Of a DNA stretch of 24,279 bases, positions 17,065-24,279 are shown piece by piece; positions within the stretch are counted from its first letter, which is position 1, and each line of letters begins with the position of its first letter. The stretch is from Prasinococcaceae sp. CCMP 1430. Lineage: Eukaryota > Prasinodermophyta > Palmophyllophyceae > Prasinococcales > Prasinococcaceae. The notes beneath the pieces were generated by a model. The model did not search any database. It saw only the letters and a program-made list of their open reading frames with translations, and was not told where the DNA came from. The DNA lies in assembly GCA_013416795.1 (NCBI GenBank), contig RQSC01000678.1, forward strand, positions 1 to 24,279, in the 5' to 3' direction. The translations under genes and the position numbers were made by a program.

Positions 17065-19521
17065 ATGATGCGCCGCGCCGCCGCGGCTGTGGCGGCGGCG
17101 GCGCGCTCGGCCGCGAGCGAGTCGTGCTGCGGCAAGGATATCGCTGTCGCCGGTTCGAGGTCAATGGCTTCTAAGTCCAGAGGCACCGCCAGCAAACCGC
17201 GCGCAAAGTCGGCCAAGCCGCGCACAAAGTCGAGCAGCACCAGCAAGCCGAAGGTCGCAGCGGCCACGGCCAAGCCTGCTGGCGAGACGGTCACGAGCAG
17301 TGGAGGCGGCGGTGGCCTGCCAGTCGGGCAGATGCTGACGGCCGTCGCTCTCAGCACAGTGGCGATGGGAACGACCATGTATATGGGCGGGGGCGATGAC
17401 ATCATGAAACCCAAGGCGTTGCCCTTCAGAGGCACTGAACAACCGGAGGCCGCTGTCGTTTCTACCGGTGATGACGCTGCACTCACGGGGGAGGTGACAG
17501 ACGCGCCGGCGGCGGGCGAAGGCATGGGAGGGGTAGACGCGCCCGCTGCTGCTGCGCAAGCAGACGAAGAGGAGCGGGAGGCGCGTACCATGCTGTCAAA
17601 CTTACTCAAGAAGATACACCGGCCAAGTAGCTCGGAGGAGACCGACACGCCCGCGGCGGAGGCTTCGGCGTCGGAAGTAGACCTGCCCGCGACGGGCGCC
17701 GCGGAGGAGAGGGCAGACGCGTCTGATGCTGCGACGCACCAAGAAGGCAGGGACGAGAGGAAAGCACGTACAACATTGTCAAATTTCCTCCACAAGTTGC
17801 GCGGGCCTATCGCCTCGATTGCCTCGAAGCTTGGGGAGAACAAGGTTGCGACGACTGACACAGTCGCAGCGGCGGAGGCGGCGGTGGAGGCGACCGTTAC
17901 TGCCGCCAAGGATGCTGCCGCAACTGCCGAGGCGGCCGCGACGGAAGCCGTCGAGGCTGCCAGAACGGCAACGCTGGACGCCGCCGAGGCCGCTGAGGTC
18001 GCGGAGGTGGCTGCGAGGGAGGGGGCGGCGTTAGGTGGCGCTTCTCGCGAAGCTGCTGCGGAGGCTCATGCAGCGAAGGGAAGCACAGGTGCAGTGGCCA
18101 CACCTGCAGCAGCGGCGACGACGTCTTTGCCCTCAGACCGCGTGGCCGAGGCGAAGGCGCTGCTCTTCGAGGCTGAGTCCAAGTTGCTCAAAGCGGCACC
18201 TACGACGTCCTTGCGCTCAGACCGCGTGGCCGGTGCGAAGGCGCTGCTCTCAGAAGCTGAGTCCACGCTGCGCAGAGTGGCACCTACGACGTTGATGCCC
18301 GCAGACCGCGTGGCCGATGCAAAGGCGCTGCTGTCCAGGGCGGAGTCTGCCGTGCTAAAAGCGCGCATGGAGGATCTCCTGTTGATGGCGGAGGCGACGC
18401 TGTCGCCTGGTGGCGATTCGGATGGACCAAGGAGTTCTGGTGACGCCCCTGCAGCCGCCGACGTGGACGGATTGGCGGCAGGAGAGGCGCGCCTTCGCTC
18501 AAGCGAGTTCCATGCGGTGAAGGCGGCTCTTGAAGAGATGCGGCGGCAGCATGAGGAGAAGCAGAACCAAATGGACGCAAGCATCGAGGCTGCCAAGGAA
18601 CGCGAACGCGCTGCCATCGAGGAGATGACTGCGCAGGTTGAGGCTGCAAAGGAGGACGCGAGCGCAGCCGTAGATGAGATGACTGCACGGGTTGAGGCTG
18701 CCGAGAAGAACGAACGCGCGGCCGTGGACGAGCTGACCTCGCGGGTCGAGGCCGCCAAGAATCGCGAGCAAGCAATACTTACAAAGGCGAGGGAAGTTCT
18801 GCGCGACGCCGCGATCAAGAATAAGGAGACGGTGGACAGGGCCACGGCTGACAAGCGTGTGGCCGAGATGGCGGCGCAAGCGACCACCGAGCGCTTGGAG
18901 GCACTCGAGAAGGCTCTCGTTCTCCGCCAGGCAGACGGGCAGCGCGAGCGGCGTGCGCACGCTGTGCACGCGGGCGTGCATGCGCTCAATCTTGCGCTGG
19001 AGCGCGGTGCGGCCCTCGACCACGAGGTCGCTGCTCTGCGCGCTGCCTCAAAGGCGCCATACGAAGACGACAAGCCTGACGCCGTGGTGGTGGTTGCTTC
19101 GGATTCTCTGCCGAGCTCTGCACTGGAGGCTGGGCTGCCCACGCGCGGCGAGCTCAATAAGCAATTCGACGATGCGTCTGGCATCGCCAGGAGGCTGGCA
19201 GCAGTGCCGGCGTTTGGCGGCGGGCCGGTCGCATACGCCATGGCCGGGCTGGCGGCGTGGCTGAAGTTCGATGAGGAGGTGGACACGTCGGGACCTGTGT
19301 GTGTGCGCCCAACCCCTGAGCAGACCGTCGCGCGAGCGCGCGCTGCGCTGGCGAAGGGCGACTTACAAGACGCAGCGGACTTGTTCGAAGAGGGTTTCCG
19401 GGGTACCGCGGGCGCCGAGGAGGCCGCCCGATGGGCCGACGTTGCTCGGAGACGCGCTGTTGCCGAGCAGGCTCTCGAGTTCATGAGGGCGCATGCTGCG
19501 ACGCTTGCCTGCGCCAAATGA
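17065..19521 (+). CDS. MIC60: MIC60/mitofilin, inner-membrane cristae-junction organiser
   Basis: An 818-aa protein in one exon. The start is ATG 17065, with a second ATG directly after; upstream only TTG is in frame. Residues 1-33 are Ala/Arg-rich with no acids until late, a typical mitochondrial presequence. A transmembrane helix spans about 86-108 (GQMLTAVALSTVAMGTTMYM). The intermembrane-space part is Ala/Glu-rich and repetitive, then coiled-coil (about 500-660). The C-terminal mitofilin signature begins near 688 (LPTRGELNKQFDDASGIAR) and includes AMAGLAAWLKFDEE, then ALAKGDLQDAADLFEEGFRG and a terminal helix. MIC60 is the core MICOS subunit shaping cristae junctions and contacting the outer membrane. 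The length is above typical because of internal arrays: three 28-aa units (352-434) and 18-aa helical units (508-561 plus a partial). Confidence 0.9.
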   Translation: MMRRAAAAVAAAARSAASESCCGKDIAVAGSRSMASKSRGTASKPRAKSAKPRTKSSSTSKPKVAAATAKPAGETVTSSGGGGGLPVGQMLTAVALSTVAMGTTMYMGGGDDIMKPKALPFRGTEQPEAAVVSTGDDAALTGEVTDAPAAGEGMGGVDAPAAAAQADEEEREARTMLSNLLKKIHRPSSSEETDTPAAEASASEVDLPATGAAEERADASDAATHQEGRDERKARTTLSNFLHKLRGPIASIASKLGENKVATTDTVAAAEAAVEATVTAAKDAAATAEAAATEAVEAARTATLDAAEAAEVAEVAAREGAALGGASREAAAEAHAAKGSTGAVATPAAAATTSLPSDRVAEAKALLFEAESKLLKAAPTTSLRSDRVAGAKALLSEAESTLRRVAPTTLMPADRVADAKALLSRAESAVLKARMEDLLLMAEATLSPGGDSDGPRSSGDAPAAADVDGLAAGEARLRSSEFHAVKAALEEMRRQHEEKQNQMDASIEAAKERERAAIEEMTAQVEAAKEDASAAVDEMTARVEAAEKNERAAVDELTSRVEAAKNREQAILTKAREVLRDAAIKNKETVDRATADKRVAEMAAQATTERLEALEKALVLRQADGQRERRAHAVHAGVHALNLALERGAALDHEVAALRAASKAPYEDDKPDAVVVVASDSLPSSALEAGLPTRGELNKQFDDASGIARRLAAVPAFGGGPVAYAMAGLAAWLKFDEEVDTSGPVCVRPTPEQTVARARAALAKGDLQDAADLFEEGFRGTAGAEEAARWADVARRRAVAEQALEFMRAHAATLACAK
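18118..18366 (+). repeat. Three tandem 84-bp coding repeats in MIC60
   Basis: Units at 18118-18201, 18202-18285 and 18286-18366 encode variants of TTSxxSDRVAxAKALLxEAES followed by xLxxxAP. The core cagaccgcgtggcc is unchanged in all three. This suggests recent tandem duplication rather than ancient domain repeats. Confidence 0.85.
18586..18747 (+). repeat. Three tandem 54-bp coding repeats (18-aa helical units) in MIC60
   Basis: Units at 18586-18639, 18640-18693 and 18694-18747 encode EAAKxxxxAAxxEMTxxV-like sequence, with a partial fourth unit after. Eighteen residues equal five turns of an alpha helix, so the units should stack on the same helix face. Confidence 0.8.
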
Positions 19522-19784
19522 GCACACGGCATTCTCTTTTTATCGCACGCGTCTCGGCTGCGTGCCCTGTCTCCTCCGTGTCTGGCGCAAGTGCGGACGC
19601 CAGCTGTGTGTGCAAAAGTACGCTCTTTTAGAAAGCCAGTCCGAGGCGGCGCGGCTCGCTCAGCGCTTGTGGGGAAAAATGTGCATGGAGTGCCGGTGCG
19701 ACGTCAGGACAAGGGCCTGCAGTCGCGCACTCGTCGCCGTGGAGACTGTGAGTACAGCAGAGCGCGAGGGCAACGCGCAGAAGC
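19522..19784. other. Convergent 3' spacer between MIC60 and the SET-like gene
   Basis: 263 bp holding both 3' UTRs. A T-rich patch (ctctttttatc) follows the MIC60 stop by about 15 nt. No other feature is recognised. Confidence 0.5.
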
Positions 19785-21395
19785 TCACAGAGATAGCTTG
19801 TTGGGACATCGAATCGTGCGCGGCGGCTTCTCCTCGGCGATTGAAGAGCCCCCCGACACCGTGCTCGGAGTCGACGCCCCGTTCGACCACACCAACCGCT
19901 CACCCGCTATGATCTTTCGCGTCGCCCTCAGCTGCAGTGTGGCCGTGGTGGTGTCGTCCGAGCGGTGCACGATGGAGAGATCGAGGTTCGGGGCGACGCG
20001 CGGGGCGAGCACGCCTTGGTCGGCGTCCGAGGGCGCCGCACGTTCGACGAAGCGGCTCTCATTGCCGCAATGGCGAGCGTCGAGCCACGTCGTTGAGTTC
20101 ACGCGATATATGTGCGCGCTGTCGAGCCTCGCGTCGACGGGATACTTGTTGCGCAGGATGCCAACCACATCAATCACGGTCTTCCCCGCCGCTATGTCGG
20201 TCTTGGCCACCGCCCCCGACTTTGCGCCGTCGAAGCATATGCGCACAAACGGCGACGGGACGCACTCAGAGGCGTTCCTCTGATAGAAAGCCGCAATCTC
20301 CTCGGGCGTCGGCAGGTGTCCCTTGATCCTCGCCATCGAACAGCCACTGATGAAGGCCAGGCCTGCGGGCCACTGCGGCGGCGGCGCCACCTGTGGCACG
20401 GCCTGGCGCGCGATGTCGACCGTCCACGGAATGACGTCGTCGCGGGTGGCGCCATGGCGCTGCAGCTGCAGGTGTTTTTCAACGTTAACGTTGTCGTCGG
20501 CGTCGAGCAAGCCCAGGCTTGCCAGGGACGCCTTGTACGACCTGGCGCGCTGCGGTGCGAGAGCTAGCTCACTGAGCTTCTCCATGTCCACCGTGCTGTC
20601 GGGCTTCATCAGCCCTAGCCTTGCCAGGGCGTCCGCCCACGAGGCCACCGCGCCGACGACCTCCACAGGTGCCTTCGGCGGTGGCGGCGGTCCTGTCGCT
20701 TCCTGCCCGTGCCGCTGCTCGTCTGCCCCGCCATGCTCCGCGCGCCAAGCCGCGTCGGCAAGGGCGTTCACCGCCACGCGTGCCGCCTTTGCGTCCTCGT
20801 CACCCGTTTCGCGCTCCTCGAGGAAACTGCCGACTGCGCCCTCCACACCCAGCGTCGGCACGCCGAACGGAAACCCACGCCTCTCGGCCTCGATTTCCGC
20901 AGCGACCGCGCGCGCCCCCCCCTTGAAGTCCAGCCGCCCCGGGGCGGGCAACTCATCGTCTGAATCTTCCGATTCGTCCAGCATCAGCGCGGTCGCCGCC
21001 GCCACCCCCTCGCTCGCCTTGCGCTTCTTCCCAGGTGACCGCAGCACGCCGTTGCTTTCGGCGGCGCGCTTCTTGGCCTCCTGTTGCTTGGCCGCCGCCC
21101 GAATGCGCTCGCCCTTGGTCTCGTGACCGATGTACTTGCCGAAGTGCACCCAGCCGGAGCCGTCCCAGACGAAGCAGCTCTTCAGCGCGTTGCGGAAGGA
21201 GCTCCCAGTGAGCCTTTCGAACTTCGACGCCGTCCCCTCGTAGACCTTGGAACCCGCCGGGACAGGGAACCGCGCGAAGCCTGGTGTCCATTGCACCGTG
21301 CGCGCCTGCGGTTCGACGAGCTTGCAGTAGCACCACTTGCCTGTTGCGCCGCGGCAGCGCATGGTCTCACCCACCACATAGGTCGACTCGGCCAT
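19785..21395 (-). CDS. Divergent SET-domain-like protein, probably nuclear
   Basis: A 536-aa protein in one exon from ATG 21395; upstream only GTG is in frame. The N-terminal module (about 5-95) has aromatic/Cys-rich strands (GKWCYCKL, then WVHFGKYIG) and a TASKFERLTG segment that faintly recalls SAND domains; this is weak. A nuclear-signal-like PGKKRKASEG (121-130) and an acidic run ESEDSDDE follow. An internal duplication lies at 255-273 and 289-307. Residues about 383-506 read as SET: GAVAKTDIAAGKTVIDVVG, WLDARHCGNESRF (G444-F449) and ATRKIIAGERLVWSNG. The NHSCxPN motif expected after GNxxRF is absent, replaced by a ~20-residue Ala/Asp-rich stretch ending APNLDLSIV, and the usual catalytic Tyr near GExLxxxY is Trp-Ser. 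Methyltransferase activity is therefore doubtful; a pseudoenzyme or divergent SET reader is possible. Confidence 0.7.
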   Translation of the reverse strand: MAESTYVVGETMRCRGATGKWCYCKLVEPQARTVQWTPGFARFPVPAGSKVYEGTASKFERLTGSSFRNALKSCFVWDGSGWVHFGKYIGHETKGERIRAAAKQQEAKKRAAESNGVLRSPGKKRKASEGVAAATALMLDESEDSDDELPAPGRLDFKGGARAVAAEIEAERRGFPFGVPTLGVEGAVGSFLEERETGDEDAKAARVAVNALADAAWRAEHGGADEQRHGQEATGPPPPPKAPVEVVGAVASWADALARLGLMKPDSTVDMEKLSELALAPQRARSYKASLASLGLLDADDNVNVEKHLQLQRHGATRDDVIPWTVDIARQAVPQVAPPPQWPAGLAFISGCSMARIKGHLPTPEEIAAFYQRNASECVPSPFVRICFDGAKSGAVAKTDIAAGKTVIDVVGILRNKYPVDARLDSAHIYRVNSTTWLDARHCGNESRFVERAAPSDADQGVLAPRVAPNLDLSIVHRSDDTTTATLQLRATRKIIAGERLVWSNGASTPSTVSGGSSIAEEKPPRTIRCPNKLSL

Positions 21396-22602
21396 CGCAA
21401 GCGCCACCGCCTGCGGGCGCCGCCGCGCCGGGCCCGCGTGCGAACAACTCGTGGGAGCCGCCGCGCTGCCAAGCGCACCGTGTCCCACTTCCGCGCGCTC
21501 CGCGTGCACCGGCGGGCCGCGCGCACCCGAGCCGCCCGCCTTCCTCTCCGCGCTTCGGGGCCTTCACCCTTCCGCGACGCACCCCCCAGTGCGCGCGCTC
21601 TGACGCCCCTCCCCTCCCCCACCCCCACCCGGCCCCCTCTACCTCCCCCCCCCGGGCCGGGTGCACGCTGGCCGCCGCGCGCCCCCGGGCACATGGTCAG
21701 ATGGGGAGGCGTGAGGTGCTCGCGCACGACGTGTGCCGTGGCTTCGAAAGTCTCGGCGGTTTTTGGCGTGGATTCCGCACGCCCCTCGACGTGCGCGCCT
21801 CAAAACGAACGCATTCTCACCTCTTTCGCCCCTTCACCAACTTCGGATACCGCATCGAAAATGCGGATGCACGGGTTCCGCTGGTGCGGCGCACCGCGTG
21901 TGGCCAGGAGCTTTCCGGAAGGCGCCGCGAACGCGCGGGCGGCCCGCGCGCGCCGGGTGGCGCCGCATGGACCGGATGCGTGTTCCACGGATTTGAAATG
22001 GGTCCGCCCGGCGGCGCGGGCCGCCGGGCGCAGTGTCGACGCCGGCCGTCGGGAACGGCTGGCGCGCACGTTCGGAATTTGCGCCTCTTGCGCACCGCCC
22101 CACACTTTCGAATTCAACGTGACCATGGAAATAAACCCTCTTTTCGGTGATGCGGCCCTATCTTCCGGCGTGGGTATGGGTATGGGTTTGATGGTGGGCG
22201 CGCTCGTGCGCTCGCGCCGAAAAAATACGCGCGCCTGTCGGCGCTGCATCAGCGCACTCGCGTGCGTCGTGGCGCGTGAGCGGACGACGCACGCTGAACA
22301 CGCGACAGCGCCTCGTGGATGCGCCCACTGGTCGTGTCATCGTGCAGTAGTAGTACCGCTTCGCAGGAACGCTTCGTACTGTGCTGGAGCTTGTTGCGTC
22401 AGCAAAGCAGATGGTTGAAGTAGCCGTCAACAATCAGACTCCGGAGCTAGAGTGGCTATGCGTCCGGCACACTACTACAGTGTGTGTGTGGGGATGGAAA
22501 TGTACAAAAGTGCGAATTTACTAGAAGAAGAAGAATGGATGGCTCGTGGCGTGACTCCACGCGATGCGCGTTTTGAGTCGGCAACGGCCGCCTTGCAGGT
22601 CG
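21396..22602. promoter_or_regulatory. Region between the SET-like start and the MYB stop
   Basis: 1.2 kb between two minus-strand genes. It should contain the SET-like 5' UTR and promoter and the MYB 3' UTR. C-tracts at 21606-21655 (G-tracts for the minus gene) lie about 210-260 nt upstream of the SET-like ATG. A perfect 11-bp GC hairpin is at 22005-22030, a small CCGCAT/ATGCGG hairpin at about 21851-21867, a GGGTAT tandem at about 22171-22188, and an A/T-richer end (22440-22545) that fits a 3' UTR. No conserved protein or RNA family is recognised. Confidence 0.45.
22005..22030. other. Perfect 11-bp GC inverted repeat
   Basis: Arms cgcccggcggc and gccgccgggcg flank a 4-nt loop. Very stable as RNA or extruded DNA. 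It lies about 610 nt upstream of the SET-like start, in non-coding sequence. Function is unknown. Confidence 0.6.
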
Positions 22603-23746
22603 CTATTGAGGCGCGACCGAGCCAGGCGGCAACGCCGGCGATGGCGCCATTGTGGAGTTCGGCAGACCAATCGGGGACATTCCAATGCCAGCGTGAGCCA
22701 CATCGGAAAATTGCGCCAGCGGATTTTGCGCCTGCAGCGCTCGCTGCTGCGGCTGCAAGACCGCTTGCCCGTGCATCATCTGCGACAGCAAGAGCTGTGT
22801 TGACGCCTGCGGCCCTGCTGTCTTGCTCGAGCGTGCCAGGTTTGGTACCTGGTTGTGTGCGGCAAGGTGTGCCACCGGCGCGCGCATCCCCAGCGCCTGT
22901 GCCGCCACCGCATTCTGTCCGAAAGTTTCACTCGTCGGCGGGGGACCCCCCGCCCCGCTGTTGGCCAGCATCGCTTGCAGCGCCTGGTGCTGCATTGATT
23001 CGCTCTGCTGCTGGCCTGCTTCGTAAGCCAGCTGCAAACACACGGACAACAGTGCGCTGTCCGCGTTGGGCATGACCTTGCATGAATTCATCAGGTGCAC
23101 CAGCGAGGAGAGCGGCACAAATGCATTGGTGTCGTTGGTCGCCGGCGGTAGAAACTGTGAGCCCGGGGGGAGCGCAGCATGCACACCCTCAAGCGCCGCG
23201 TTCTCGTATGAGCGATTGTCCTTCAAACTCTTTCGCCCCCGCGTGCCCCCCTCCAGGCTCCCCGACGGGCGCCGCCTGCCAGAGCCCCTCCTCGACTTGC
23301 CGCCCGCACCCGCATCGCCGCCGTGGGCGCCGCCTACGTCGGCACCGCTCGGCGCCGCGGCAGGCCCCGCGCCGCCCGCCTGAGCACCTCTGGCGTCACC
23401 GCCAAACTGCTCGCCTCCTGCCTTCATGGCGGTGATGTAGTCGCGAAGGACGGTGGACCTAGGCACGGTCCCGGTGTGCCGCCTGGCACGGTTGTCCTTG
23501 CGGCGCGTCGTCGAGTTCCAATGATTCTTGATCGCGTTGTCCGTACGCCCCGGCAGGCGCTTCGCGATCTCGGCCCACTTGTTGCCCAGCTCGCGATGAG
23601 CGTCCACGAGCGTCTGCTCCTCCTCCTCCGTCCACTCGCCGCGTTTGATGTCCGGCTTGAGGTGGTTGTGCCAGCGCTCGCGGCACTGCTTGCCCATTCG
23701 CCCAGGCAGGTGCATCGCGATGGTGCTCCACTGCTGCGGCGTGAAT
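22603..23746 (-). CDS. MYB transcription factor (c-MYB/MYB3R-like R2R3), 5' exons missing
   Basis: The visible 3' exon encodes about 380 aa. It begins inside repeat R2 ([18 protein letters not shown], then RERWHNHL) followed by a complete R3 ([18 protein letters not shown] to TDNAIKNHW). The [12 protein letters not shown] form is typical of c-MYB and MYB3R proteins rather than plant-specific R2R3 factors. The C-terminal part is Gln/Ala/Gly-rich, typical of activation regions, with basic SRRGSGRRR. The internal Met at 23715 is not the true start. A C-rich tract and CTGAC precede a CACAG acceptor at 23747-23751, so the exon likely starts at 23746 (phase 2); a second acceptor at 23734 is possible. 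The first half of R2 and all of R1 are not found in the remaining 530 bp and must lie beyond the window. A DNA-binding regulator, possibly cell-cycle. Confidence 0.85.
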
Positions 23747-24279
23747 CTGTGCGTGCCGGAGGTGGGGTGGGGTGTTCGGGGAGGGGTGTCAGCTCACACC
23801 TACACATGCACGGCGCGTTCGCCCGCTCTGATTTTCGCGCGGATCATCCGCCTCCGCCCCTCCGCCCCCACCCCCCCCGAGCGCGTGCGCAGGCCAGCGT
23901 CCCGTCCGGGACGCGCGCGCGCCCCTCCGGAGCGCCATCGGCCCCATCCCCATCCGCGTCCGGTCCGCGCCCCACCGACCGCGCGCGCCGGCGTTACTTG
24001 GGCCGCGCGCAATCACGCACACGCAAACCGCCGGCGGATGCGCACGCCGTTTCTTTCCCCTCCCACCGCACTCAAAGTGATGAGGGGTCAAATTCGCCGC
24101 GCGCGCGGTTCGCCGCCCGGCGCCGTTTTTTTCGTTACGCGGCCCGCCCCTCGCCCCGGCCGCGTTCCCCCTCGCCGGCCGAGAGAAAAAAACATTCTTT
24201 TTCCTTTTCCCGTTGAGAATTCCGCCCGAATTCGGCCGCAAAAAAAGAACTTTAAAAAAAAACAAAAAAAAAAAAAAAA
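23747..24279 (-). other. Probable intron of the MYB gene, running off the window
   Basis: 533 bp with no supported exon on either strand. On the minus strand it ends with CTGAC (about 23788-23792), a C-rich tract and CACAG. C-tracts at 23850-23880 are G-tracts for the minus strand. Base composition turns A/T-rich after about 24180 and ends in A homopolymers, suggesting an assembly break at low-complexity DNA. Confidence 0.5.
24185..24279 (+). repeat. A-rich low-complexity window end
   Basis: Runs of A (seven to seventeen long) broken by single bases, with GAATTC/CCGAATTCGG just before. In sharp contrast to the GC-rich remainder. It may be a real intron segment or an assembly or library artefact at a contig edge. 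Confidence 0.6.

Noticed and set aside
19591-20283. 230-codon plus-strand frame
   Set aside because: Antisense to the SET-like C-terminus, where the minus frame shows real SET-type motifs.
22171-22188. GGGTAT tandem, telomere-like
   Set aside because: Only about two and a half imperfect units, internal, and not a known plant or algal telomere unit.
21084-22418. 444-codon plus-strand open frame
   Set aside because: Antisense to the SET-like N-terminus and then low-complexity; no recognisable domain.

Overview
This is a eukaryotic nuclear window from a high-GC genome, most likely a unicellular alga or a related protist. Genes are mostly intron-poor and densely packed. The few introns are GT-AG with a CTGAC-like branch site. 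Proteins match eukaryote-only families: TAPT1, NME7, RIIa/EF-hand, TMEM41, MIC60, class 3 lipase and MYB. One beta-propeller protein looks most like a family I know from land plants and green algae. NME7 and an RIIa/EF-hand protein point to a cell that builds cilia or flagella. I cannot place it more precisely than a green-lineage-like or other GC-rich alga. There is no bacterial, plasmid, phage, CRISPR or viral signature.

Layout, left to right: TAPT1 family membrane protein (+, 104-1894); NME7-like DM10/double nucleoside diphosphate kinase (-, 2120-3256, 5' exon uncertain); RIIa/EF-hand protein (+, two exons, 4859-5618); large EF-hand/coiled-coil protein (-, 5766-8642); plant-type beta-propeller protein (+, two exons, 9955-11617); multi-pass membrane class 3 lipase (+, 12279-15113); TMEM41-type VTT protein (-, 15240-16145); MIC60/mitofilin (+, 17065-19521); divergent SET-like protein (-, 19785-21395); MYB transcription factor cut by the window edge (-, 22603 to about 23746). 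Genes mostly alternate in strand, giving convergent pairs with short spacers (126-263 bp) and divergent pairs sharing roughly 0.9-1.6 kb of G/C-tract-rich, (CG)n-rich DNA.

Three adjacent genes (2120-8642) have calcium or cilium associations: NME7, RIIa/EF-hand and the long EF-hand protein. Elsewhere there are membrane-lipid and organelle proteins (TAPT1, lipase, TMEM41, MIC60) and two probable nuclear proteins (SET-like, MYB). I see no operon-like pathway.

The items most worth a second look are: the SET-like protein that has lost the NHSCxPN motif and carries an internal duplication; MIC60 with two independent internal repeat arrays (28-aa and 18-aa units); the 36-nt poly-G in a divergent promoter; G-tracts recurring on the coding strand upstream of most starts; and a perfect 11-bp hairpin in the RIIa/EF-hand intron. 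I did not find a convincing wholly new multi-gene system.
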